Positions 1 to 4,901 of a stretch of 5,550 nucleotides of DNA are shown here, piece by piece. Under the pieces are notes generated by a model. It saw nothing but the letters and a program-made list of their open reading frames with translations, was not told the DNA's origin and made no database searches. A program made the position numbers and the translations under genes. The stretch is taken from positions 1 through 5,550 of the forward strand of contig JAJYKI010000051.1 of the NCBI GenBank assembly GCA_021788675.1. Reading direction: 5' to 3'. How positions within the stretch are numbered: the first letter of the stretch is position 1; every line of letters begins with the position of its first letter. The DNA comes from a bacterium. GTDB taxonomy: Bacteria; Patescibacteriota; Saccharimonadia; Saccharimonadales; UBA4665.

Positions 1-31
1 CTGCACTGGCTTTTTTCTCACTTGTTATCAT
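1..31 (-). CDS. rpsO: Probable 30S ribosomal protein S15, N-terminal fragment cut by the window edge
   Basis: An ATG at 31-29 on the minus strand opens a frame that stays open to the window edge and reads MITSEKKASA. S15 proteins of many bacteria begin with a short run of this kind (Met, Ile/Leu/Thr residues, then Glu-Lys-Lys), and S15 binds 16S rRNA helices early in assembly of the 30S platform. The identification rests mainly on position: rpsO follows truB, often with ribF between them, in many bacterial genomes, and here the frame starts 44 bases after the truB stop, behind a good promoter. No Shine-Dalgarno sequence precedes the ATG. With only ten codons visible, another short gene cannot be excluded. 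The conserved S15 motif around DTGS would lie outside the window. Confidence 0.5.
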   Translation of the reverse strand, partial: MITSEKKASA

Positions 32-40
32 TCAGATACT

Positions 41-69
41 AATCTAGCAAAAAAAGGTCGATTTGGCAA
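41..69 (-). promoter_or_regulatory. Promoter for rpsO, extended -10, near-leaderless start
   Basis: On the minus strand the -35 hexamer TTGCCA (69-64, five of six matches to TTGACA) is followed by a 17-base spacer and the -10 hexamer TAGATT (46-41). The bases just upstream of the -10 are TGC, the extended -10 TGn motif. Transcription starting seven bases downstream would begin near 34, only about three bases before the ATG at 31. A second -10-like hexamer, TAGTAT (41-36), overlaps but has no -35 at a suitable distance. Confidence 0.6.
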
Positions 70-85
70 GAGGTGTTATCTTGCC
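65..85. repeat. Perfect 7-bp inverted repeat over the truB stop and rpsO -35
   Basis: GGCAAGA at 65-71 and TCTTGCC at 79-85 are exact reverse complements around a 7-base loop. The loop contains the truB stop codon, and the left arm overlaps the putative rpsO -35 hexamer. On the minus strand a T7 run (55-49) follows the hairpin, but only after nine bases, so it is not a standard intrinsic terminator. It could be a weak terminator for truB, an mRNA 3'-end stabilising hairpin, or a protein-binding site over the rpsO promoter. The sequence cannot decide among these. Confidence 0.5.
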
Positions 86-789
86 ATCGCTAAGTCGCTT
101 TTAAGTGCCGATTCTATATTGTGTTCGTTTATTTCTTCCGCCCTAATGGCATCAGCGATTGAATACTTTCCTATGGCAGTCCGTCTTAAGGCCTTGGTAT
201 ACCCAGTCCGGTTCAGGCTTTTGGCCAGATCTTCAACTAGAGTGCGAATATATGTGCCACTGGATACATGGGCTTCAAAAACAACCTCGGGATAATTATA
301 TGAGACGAGATCCAGCGAATGAATTGTTATTCGTCTAGGCTCGATCATTACCGGTTGACCACTTCTGGCCAGCCGGTAGGCCCGGACTCCGTTAACCTTA
401 ATCGCGGAATAGGCAGGCGGGACTTGCGTAGTCTCACCAATGAATTTATTCATTGCTTTTTTTATAGATGCTTCATCCGGAATAATTAACGGATGGTCGT
501 TAGGAGTTATGGTTCCTTCGGGATCGCCAGTCGTACTTGAAGCGTCCAATTGCATCGTCACCAGATAGGTCTTATCTGTTTTCAGGAGTGTAGCCGCTTG
601 TCTGGTATACGGCTTACCGACCAATACTATTAATAACCCGGTGGCAAACGGATCAAGCGTACCGCTATGGCCGACTTTGATCTTTTTTGGAGCCACTCCG
701 CTGACACTAGCTATCTTGCGGCGCAAATAACCGACTACGTCGAAACTTGTCCAATCCTTTGGTTTATCAATAAGTAGATAGCCTTCCAT
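76..789 (-). CDS. truB: tRNA pseudouridine(55) synthase TruB, short form lacking the C-terminal PUA-like domain
   Basis: TruB converts U55 of the tRNA T-loop to pseudouridine in the cytoplasm. The 237-residue product starts with the family opening (GYLLIDKPKDWTSFDVV), which fixes the start. The signature GHSGTLDPFATG at 40-51 carries the expected catalytic Asp46. DKTY at 72-75 holds the conserved active-site Tyr, PPAYSAIKVNG at 124-134 is the next family block, and SSGTYIRTLVEDL at 176-188 contains the conserved Arg182. LRRTAIGKYSI at 201-211 closes the catalytic domain. Family members such as those of E. coli and B. subtilis are about 300-315 residues and end in a PUA-type RNA-binding domain. 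Here the protein stops some 25 residues after the catalytic core, so that domain is missing. The gene lies 28 bases after the degenerate DHH gene and upstream of probable rpsO, a conserved neighbourhood. It has no Shine-Dalgarno sequence. Identification is secure. Confidence 0.97.
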   Translation of the reverse strand: MEGYLLIDKPKDWTSFDVVGYLRRKIASVSGVAPKKIKVGHSGTLDPFATGLLIVLVGKPYTRQAATLLKTDKTYLVTMQLDASSTTGDPEGTITPNDHPLIIPDEASIKKAMNKFIGETTQVPPAYSAIKVNGVRAYRLARSGQPVMIEPRRITIHSLDLVSYNYPEVVFEAHVSSGTYIRTLVEDLAKSLNRTGYTKALRRTAIGKYSIADAIRAEEINEHNIESALKSDLAMAR

Positions 790-797
790 CTGGCTTC

Positions 798-806
798 ATA
801 TTAGCA
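798..806 (-). promoter_or_regulatory. Possible extended -10 promoter giving a near-leaderless truB mRNA
   Basis: In the 28-base spacer between the DHH-like gene and truB the minus strand reads TGC-TAATAT (806-798), an extended -10 element. A start seven bases downstream would fall at 791, two bases before the truB ATG at 789. No convincing -35 is present at 17 bases. Read-through from the upstream gene is equally possible, so this may be a secondary promoter. Confidence 0.35.
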
Positions 807-817
807 CGGATGATCGA

Positions 818-2344
818 TTAGGCCGGAGGCAACATATCCGGCGGCACAATTGGAGGCGGCACCTGTGGAGGACCGCCCGAAGGACGATCTTCTTCGTCAT
901 TTTCATTTAATCCAAAATCCTGCGGATTAAAGGCCAAGGGGTTGGATTGTTCTTTTGGCGGCTCGTTGCCGAGGTCGAGATTAACGGCATTTAAGGCCTG
1001 GACTGGACCGGGTTCGGGCAAAGGCCCGGCTTTATAAGTGTCGTTTAACTGGTTCCTAAGGTTATCGAGGTGCGGACTTTTTACTGACTGCTCGATTTCC
1101 GTTAAGGTTTCATCGTCAGTTACCGGTGGCTCATTAACATTACCGGCCGGGGGCTGGACCGGAGGCACCGGACTAACCGGCTCACTGGTCATGCCCAAAT
1201 TGGGTGGCGGCACTGGTTCGTCCAATGGTTTACGGTTTAAGATGCGTGACTTGTCTTCGGCTGGCAGGTCCAAAGGACTGACAACATTGTCCTGGACAAT
1301 GTCTTCAGGCAGCGTATTGGCAGTAAAAGCACCTCCCAACGATGGGGGTTCGGTAATCATGGTCTGGGAAGCACTTAAACCGGCAGCATTGTCTTTTTCG
1401 GTATCACTTTTTGAATCAGTTACATCATCTTCGTTGATAGGCTGGACTTTAGGCAGTTCGGCCGGTGACTCCTCAGTTATGGCCGGTGCCGGCTCGTCTT
1501 TGTGTTCATGGGTTATTTCAAGCATGCCATTGGCAGATGCCTCGGCATCGACAGGTTTATTTTCAGGCTGGCTAGAAGGCACTTGGCTTGCGGCAGCAAC
1601 GCCGGATTGCTGTAGTTTGCTTGCGACCAGCTGCTGGTTGGCGCCGGCCTTCATTAAAGCCGCGGCTACGCTCATGGTGTTGGGCGTGGTTTTACTGTTA
1701 CTGAATCGTTCGGTTTCTGCCACAATGCCAGTTAATAGAGCGGTGGCTATCTGAGGATCAAGCTGGTTGACATCGACTCCCTTGCCCAGTTCATAAACCA
1801 GTTCGGATAAACTGCTTGCCGAGGGATCGTTCCAGTTAATGGAGCCGAGTTCGGATGCGCTTAATAGGTTAACCGTGGTAACTGTAGCATCGTGCAGGAT
1901 ACGACCGTGTGCAACGATTGCATTATCTAGGTCCTCTTGCTTGTTAACCCCTAGGGCAACAATCGCGTCGACGTTAAAATCGCCCTGGCTGAATTCGAGA
2001 TCATCCGGTGTTAGTGTCGTTCTATAAGGGGTAATAAATATTTTGACCATTCTATCTTCGACTTTGTAGCGTAATTTGTCGGCCTTGCTTTTATCCAAAG
2101 CAATAATAAAGTCGCGCAGGCTATCGGTATTTTTCTCAAGCGTAGCTTCAGGCTGAAGGAATTCCAACGCGTTAGGTATGTCGCCGCTGAAGACTGCCGT
2201 GGCGTGCTTATTTACCTTATTGAGCCAGATTGTCATACCGATACAAGCCGTCAACTGATCAACGCTTGGGTTCGTACTAACCGTCACCAATATGTTATTG
2301 GCGGATTTTAGTTTGGCTATTAGCTGATTTTTCTGATCGTCCAT
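818..2344 (-). CDS. Degenerate DHH-phosphoesterase-like protein with long proline-rich acidic C-terminal tail
   Basis: The 508-residue product has two parts. Residues 1 to about 246 resemble the DHH domain of NrnA/RecJ-type phosphoesterases. A segment at 20-36 aligns with the usual PDGDAxGS motif but reads NPSVDQLTA, keeping Asp29 and losing the first Asp and the preceding His. NVDAIVALGV (124-133) matches the second motif with Gly132 where Asp is expected. No DHH triad is found near 150, although the following DPSASSLSELVYELG (173-187) is typical of the family. TGIVAETERFSNSKTTPNT (205-223) matches the motif normally reading tDT, with Glu210 for Asp. So a fold-conserving, probably inactive relative is likely. 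Residues 247-508 look disordered, rich in Pro, Glu, Asp and Asn, with PPP at 379-381 and 496-498 and a Pro-rich end. A DHHA1 substrate domain is absent. It lies directly upstream of truB, the usual slot of nrnA. Function is unknown; a scaffold or nucleotide-binding role is speculation. No Shine-Dalgarno sequence is seen. Confidence 0.75.
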   Translation of the reverse strand: MDDQKNQLIAKLKSANNILVTVSTNPSVDQLTACIGMTIWLNKVNKHATAVFSGDIPNALEFLQPEATLEKNTDSLRDFIIALDKSKADKLRYKVEDRMVKIFITPYRTTLTPDDLEFSQGDFNVDAIVALGVNKQEDLDNAIVAHGRILHDATVTTVNLLSASELGSINWNDPSASSLSELVYELGKGVDVNQLDPQIATALLTGIVAETERFSNSKTTPNTMSVAAALMKAGANQQLVASKLQQSGVAAASQVPSSQPENKPVDAEASANGMLEITHEHKDEPAPAITEESPAELPKVQPINEDDVTDSKSDTEKDNAAGLSASQTMITEPPSLGGAFTANTLPEDIVQDNVVSPLDLPAEDKSRILNRKPLDEPVPPPNLGMTSEPVSPVPPVQPPAGNVNEPPVTDDETLTEIEQSVKSPHLDNLRNQLNDTYKAGPLPEPGPVQALNAVNLDLGNEPPKEQSNPLAFNPQDFGLNENDEEDRPSGGPPQVPPPIVPPDMLPPA

Positions 2345-2376
2345 TTTATGGTTTTGATTTTTTATTACTTAAGCCG

Positions 2377-2405
2377 ATACTAGCACAATCCCCTACAGAA
2401 GTCGA
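2377..2405 (-). promoter_or_regulatory. Promoter for the DHH-like gene (and probably truB)
   Basis: On the minus strand TCGACT (2405-2400, four of six matches to TTGACA) lies 17 bases before TAGTAT (2382-2377). The bases TGC precede the -10, the same extended form as at rpsO and truB. The predicted start near 2370 gives a leader of about 26 bases with no Shine-Dalgarno sequence, ending in an A-rich stretch before the ATG at 2344. It is back to back with the rpsT promoter; the two -35 hexamers are only seven bases apart. Confidence 0.5.
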
Positions 2406-2412
2406 TATCTAT

Positions 2413-2442
2413 TTGCAATCACCGGCCAACCTCTTGTATAGT
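2413..2442 (+). promoter_or_regulatory. Promoter for rpsT
   Basis: TTGCAA (2413-2418) is separated by 18 bases from TATAGT (2437-2442, five of six matches to TATAAT). An overlapping TAGTAT (2439-2444) is an alternative -10. The start would lie near 2449-2451, giving a leader of about 27-29 bases that includes a Shine-Dalgarno site. It diverges from the promoter of the DHH-like gene. Confidence 0.55.
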
Positions 2443-2465
2443 ATGTAGCCGTAATCAATTAATTT

Positions 2466-2471
2466 AAAAGG
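2466..2471 (+). promoter_or_regulatory. Shine-Dalgarno site of rpsT
   Basis: AAAAGG ends six bases before the rpsT ATG at 2478. It is the only recognisable Shine-Dalgarno-like sequence in front of any gene in this window, which sets rpsT apart from its neighbours. Confidence 0.6.
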
Positions 2472-2477
2472 TCTTAA

Positions 2478-2822
2478 ATGCCAATCATTAAATCAGCTAA
2501 GAAACGAGTTCGGGTCGCACATAAAGCCGCCATCAGAAACTCAAAAACCAAGCGCAGCCTGAAGGCAGCTCTTAAAGCGTTCACGGCCAAGCCTAGCAGC
2601 AGCTCACACTCAACCGCTCAAAGCAAAATAGATACTGCAGTAAAAAAAGGTATCATTAGCAAGAACAAGGCCGCCAGACTTAAGTCGCGGGCAGCCAGCA
2701 AAGCTAAAGCCAGCAAGGTTAAGCCGGCGGCAGCGGCTAAGGCTACAGTCAAGAAGACAACCGCTAAGAAACCGGTTGCCAAAAAGACGACCACCAAGAA
2801 GACAACCGCTAAAAAATCTTAA
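2478..2822 (+). CDS. rpsT: 30S ribosomal protein S20 with a lysine-rich histone-H1-like C-terminal extension
   Basis: S20 binds 16S rRNA in the body of the 30S subunit. The start PIIKSAKKRVR, the stretch HKAAIRNSKTKRSLKAALKAF (15-35) and the block VKKGIISKNKAARLKSR (55-71) are the standard S20 signatures in the right order, and the fold is an all-helical bundle. The core covers about residues 1-78, comparable to the 85-90 residues usual for the family. Residues 79-114 are an extra tail made of Lys, Ala and Thr, with repeated AKKTT/AKKP-type units resembling the tails of histone H1 or bacterial H1-like proteins. The tail is partly encoded by a 17-base direct repeat, suggesting growth by local duplication. 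The gene has its own promoter and Shine-Dalgarno site, and its TAA overlaps the holA TAA on the opposite strand. The S20 identification is secure; any role of the tail is unknown. Confidence 0.96.
   Translation: MPIIKSAKKRVRVAHKAAIRNSKTKRSLKAALKAFTAKPSSSSHSTAQSKIDTAVKKGIISKNKAARLKSRAASKAKASKVKPAAAAKATVKKTTAKKPVAKKTTTKKTTAKKS
2751..2812 (+). repeat. 17-base direct repeat encoding the S20 tail
   Basis: AAGAAGACAACCGCTAA occurs at 2751-2767 and again at 2796-2812, 45 bases (15 codons) apart and in frame, each copy encoding KKTTAK. The intervening bases encode variants of the same Lys/Thr/Ala unit. This points to expansion of the tail by in-frame duplication. Confidence 0.85.
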
Positions 2823-3736
2823 ATACTTAGCAAAAAATACAGCAAGACGTCATCATCATTTACGGCTTGCTGTTTTATTTTATCGTCTAAAGCCAGGAGT
2901 TTAGTTATTAGGTTGTTAAGATCGGCTTCGGACAGCCGGCGGGCCAGGCTAGAGCTGGCAGATACCGAATTTGGTTTCACTCCCAAATCATTCGCAATTT
3001 CATTGACCGGCTTTGACTTAGCGGCCTTAATGACCGCCAACTGGTGTAGTTGCCACACAATCAGACCGATGATCTGTTGCGCCTCCACTTTCATAGAACG
3101 CTGTTCGTTATATATCCTCTCTACCGCTCGCTTATTACCCGAAAAAGCCGCACTTAAAAGTTGGAAGATCGTGCTTTGAGGACTTGGTTCTACCAGTAAA
3201 TCTATGGTTTGACGCGTAATGTTCGGGTCATAACTAACAAGTTTATTAGCTTCGTTGGCTAACGCCACCTGATCGCCGGTTGTGCGTTCTATAAGATAAG
3301 TAGCTGTGGCGCGGTCGATGTGGCCGCCCGCTTCAGCCACCAAATTAATTAACCAACCGACCAGACCAGAGCCGCTTAGCGGGCCGATTTCATTGAATTG
3401 GGTGCCTTTTTTAAGCTCACTAAACAGCCGGCTACGCTTATCTGGCTTCGGTAAAACCACGATTAATTCGTGGGCTTCACTAACGGCAGCTATTAACCTA
3501 TCCGGCGCTTCAGCCAGCTCACGGTTAGCAGCCAAGCCTTTTAAGACTATCAGCTTATTGCTGGCAAATAGCGATTCTGAACTGACTCGAGCTATAATCT
3601 CGCTAGCCTGAATTTCTTCAGCATCAATTCGCTCGATCGCCATATCGCCAAACTTTGCCTTGTAAGCTGTAATCCGGTCATTGATCATTCGCTCGATCTG
3701 AAATAAATTACTACCGGTTAGAGTGGTTACTCCCAT
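2819..3736 (-). CDS. holA: DNA polymerase III subunit delta
   Basis: The delta subunit opens the sliding clamp as part of the clamp-loader complex. The 305-residue product shows the family pattern: an N-terminal TLTGSNLFQIERMI (5-18) where delta proteins have their degenerate nucleotide-fold start, ESLFASNKLIVLKG (54-67), LIVVLPKPDKRSRLFSELKK (91-110), a middle helical domain with GWLINLVAEAGGHIDRATATYL (127-148) and GDQVALANEANKLVSY (154-169), and then QSTIFQLLSAAFSGNKRAVERI (187-208). The collar domain ends with LLALDDKIKQQ (280-290). E. coli HolA is 343 residues, so this is a short but complete member. It follows mutM by 11 bases on the same strand and may be co-transcribed, but a perfect TATAAT sits in the end of mutM. 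No Shine-Dalgarno sequence is visible. The last codons overlap rpsT by four bases and contain a terminator-like hairpin. Confidence 0.9.
   Translation of the reverse strand: MGVTTLTGSNLFQIERMINDRITAYKAKFGDMAIERIDAEEIQASEIIARVSSESLFASNKLIVLKGLAANRELAEAPDRLIAAVSEAHELIVVLPKPDKRSRLFSELKKGTQFNEIGPLSGSGLVGWLINLVAEAGGHIDRATATYLIERTTGDQVALANEANKLVSYDPNITRQTIDLLVEPSPQSTIFQLLSAAFSGNKRAVERIYNEQRSMKVEAQQIIGLIVWQLHQLAVIKAAKSKPVNEIANDLGVKPNSVSASSSLARRLSEADLNNLITKLLALDDKIKQQAVNDDDVLLYFLLSI
2839..2881 (+). terminator. Intrinsic terminator of rpsT, structurally bidirectional, inside the 3' end of holA
   Basis: ACAGCAAG (2839-2846) and CTTGCTGT (2866-2873) form a perfect 8-bp stem with a 19-base loop. It is followed on the plus strand by a T-rich run, TTTTATTTT (2873-2881). 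On the minus strand the same stem is followed by a T6 run (2837-2832). It starts 17 bases after the rpsT stop, so it is well placed to end rpsT transcription. For holA it would act about a dozen bases before the stop codon, where translating ribosomes should hinder folding. The loop is long for an efficient terminator. Confidence 0.6.
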
Positions 3737-3746
3737 AGCTATCTAC

Positions 3747-3775
3747 ATTATATTATCTTAGGCTGCTTTTGGCAG
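3747..3775 (-). promoter_or_regulatory. Promoter for holA within the end of mutM
   Basis: A consensus TATAAT (3752-3747 on the minus strand) overlaps the mutM stop codon. CTGCCA (3775-3770, four of six matches to TTGACA) lies 17 bases upstream. The predicted start near 3740 is four bases before the holA ATG at 3736, so the transcript would be almost leaderless. This would let holA be expressed independently of mutM. Confidence 0.5.
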
Positions 3776-4629
3776 CGCGGACAGTAATGCGTACCCCTGC
3801 CGGCCACTCGGGTTTTCTGTATCTCACTCTGGCAGCGCGGACAAAGCTGGCCTTCGCGCCGAAAAACCCTGGCAAACTCTAAATAACTTCCCTTTTTACC
3901 TTCAGCATCAACATAGTTACGGTCAGTAGAACCGCCTTTATCCAAACTAAGTTTTAAAATCTCCCTGATCGACAAAAACAAATCACGGTAATTTTTATCC
4001 GTTAACGTCCCGACCGGTGTAGCCGGATTAAGCTTTGCTCCCCATAGACTCTCGTCGGCGTATATATTACCAATACCGGCCACGACCGTCTGATCCAATA
4101 GCGCAGCTTTAATAGACGTCTTTTTACGGCGCGCCAAGCGTGTTTTTAGTTTTTGCCAGGTGAAATCCGCTTCGAGCGGTTCAGGCCCCAACTTCTTAAA
4201 GAAATCCATTTCGTCGACTAACGTTTTCGGCATTAGCTTCATCCAGCCGAACTTGCGCTGATCGTTAAAAAACAGCTTGCTGCCATCTTGGAACATGATT
4301 GTTACCCTAGTGGACTTATCCGGCAACTTGGCTATTAGAGAGTCGTTCGGATGGCCGGCTCCAAAATGCTGCCTATTACCATCGAACACCAACTGGCCGG
4401 TCATTTTCAGGTGTATAACAATAGCATAATTGCTGTCTAGCGTGATAATTAATGCTTTGCCGCGCCGTTTGATTGCTTCAACCCTGCTACCGATTAAGAA
4501 TCTATTTACATCCTCCTTAGGATTAGGAAAACTCTTTGGCGCATCGAAATCCACCGAGACAATGGTCTTATGGATAATCAGGCGTTTTAGGCCACGCCTG
4601 ATAGTTTCAACTTCTGGCAACTCCGGCAT
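3748..4629 (-). CDS. mutM: Formamidopyrimidine-DNA glycosylase (Fpg/MutM)
   Basis: This bifunctional glycosylase/AP lyase removes 8-oxoguanine and formamidopyrimidines from DNA. The 293-residue product starts MPELPEVET, giving the N-terminal Pro nucleophile (Pro2) and Glu3 after Met removal, which fixes the start. Lys58 in KRRGKAL matches the conserved beta-strand lysine. HLKMTGQL (73-80) supplies Met76, and DQRKFG (123-128) supplies Arg125 and Phe127, the residues that fill the gap left by the flipped base. GIGNIYADESLW (185-196) is the helix-two-turn-helix block. The C-terminal zinc finger is intact, with Cys263, Cys266, Cys283 and Cys286 in a C-x2-C-x16-C-x2-C pattern, and Arg278 in GRGTHYC binds DNA phosphate. 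Length is slightly above the usual 270-280. It diverges from the small DciA-like gene across a 27-base spacer and precedes holA by 11 bases. No Shine-Dalgarno sequence is seen. All key catalytic residues are present. Confidence 0.98.
   Translation of the reverse strand: MPELPEVETIRRGLKRLIIHKTIVSVDFDAPKSFPNPKEDVNRFLIGSRVEAIKRRGKALIITLDSNYAIVIHLKMTGQLVFDGNRQHFGAGHPNDSLIAKLPDKSTRVTIMFQDGSKLFFNDQRKFGWMKLMPKTLVDEMDFFKKLGPEPLEADFTWQKLKTRLARRKKTSIKAALLDQTVVAGIGNIYADESLWGAKLNPATPVGTLTDKNYRDLFLSIREILKLSLDKGGSTDRNYVDAEGKKGSYLEFARVFRREGQLCPRCQSEIQKTRVAGRGTHYCPRCQKQPKII
3770..3843 (-). repeat. 14-base direct repeat encoding both knuckles of the MutM zinc finger
   Basis: TGTCCGCGCTGCCA on the minus strand occurs at 3783-3770 and 3843-3830, exactly 60 bases apart, and encodes CPRCQ in both cysteine pairs of the zinc finger. 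Identical codon choice in both copies may reflect local gene conversion, or chance in a constrained motif. The downstream copy also provides the putative holA -35 hexamer. Confidence 0.7.
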
Positions 4630-4637
4630 ACTGCAGG

Positions 4638-4647
4638 TAGTATACTA
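4638..4647. promoter_or_regulatory. Palindromic divergent promoter between mutM and the DciA-like gene
   Basis: The perfect 10-bp palindrome TAGTATACTA is centred in the 27-base spacer between the two divergent ATGs (4629 and 4657). Each strand reads TAGTAT and the overlapping TATACT (five of six matches to TATAAT), so a single element can supply the -10 for both directions. Starts seven bases after TATACT would fall near 4653 on the plus strand and 4632 on the minus strand, giving leaders of about four and three bases. No strong -35 is visible on either side. Neither gene has a Shine-Dalgarno site. Confidence 0.5.
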
Positions 4648-4656
4648 TTTAAGCTG

Positions 4657-4893
4657 ATGGATTCATTATTCAACATACTAAGCAATAAGGATTTTAGTCC
4701 GCCGGACGAGGTCGGCTTGATCAAACAATACGTTATTGAAAAATACAACCAAGATGTCAACGTGGCGATTAATTCAAGAGAAATAATCGTATCCAGCCGC
4801 AGTTCCGGCCTGATTAGTACCCTTAGAAATAACAGCCCGGCACTCATTAAAGCGGCTAAAACGGATAAGAAAATACGGTTTCGGATTGGTTAG
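4657..4893 (+). CDS. Small DciA/DUF721-like protein (tentative)
   Basis: The 78-residue product has an N-terminal helix-like segment (DEVGLIKQYVIEKY, 17-30), two strand-like segments (VNVAINSREIIVSSRS, 34-49), a helix containing LISTLRNNSPALIKAAK (52-68) and a final strand IRFRIG (73-78). This order, with a hydrophobic strand before a leucine-rich helix and an IRFRIG-type end, is the pattern of the KH-like domain of DciA (DUF721), which in many bacteria helps load the replicative helicase DnaB. It is shorter than most DciA proteins, which have extra N- or C-terminal regions. Evidence that this is a real gene: it has no competing better frame, it is placed exactly between a divergent promoter and a convergent gene, and its stop overlaps the neighbouring stop by four bases. 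Neighbouring holA and mutM make a replication role plausible. The family call is from pattern only and could be wrong. Confidence 0.5.
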   Translation: MDSLFNILSNKDFSPPDEVGLIKQYVIEKYNQDVNVAINSREIIVSSRSSGLISTLRNNSPALIKAAKTDKKIRFRIG

Positions 4894-4901
4894 ATGTCTA
4901 A
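4890..4901. repeat. Inverted repeat at the overlapping convergent stop codons
   Basis: TTAGA-TG-TCTAA is a perfect 5-bp inverted repeat with a 2-base centre that contains both stop codons: TAG of the DciA-like gene and TAA of the membrane protein gene. There is no following T-run on either strand, so it is not a normal terminator. I see no other terminator between these two genes. Confidence 0.4.

Noticed and set aside
1038..1754. Long plus-strand open frame (238 codons) opposite the DHH-like gene
   Set aside because: It is the antisense of the Pro/Glu/Asp-rich tail, giving a Ser/Gly/Thr/Leu-rich low-complexity product without recognisable motifs; the minus-strand frame has clear family motifs and context.
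1839..2027. Plus-strand 62-codon frame opposite the DHH-like domain
   Set aside because: Short, no initiation signals, and opposite a conserved-looking domain.
2913..3611. Plus-strand open frames opposite holA
   Set aside because: They are short, lack motifs and a ribosome binding site, and lie entirely opposite a well-supported holA.
4430..4657. Plus-strand 75-codon frame opposite the mutM N-terminus
   Set aside because: It is a shadow of the strongly supported mutM frame and shows no independent signals.
4587..4847. Minus-strand 86-codon frame overlapping the mutM start and the DciA-like gene
   Set aside because: It overlaps the mutM N-terminus in another frame and runs opposite a better-supported small gene; the product has no coherent pattern.
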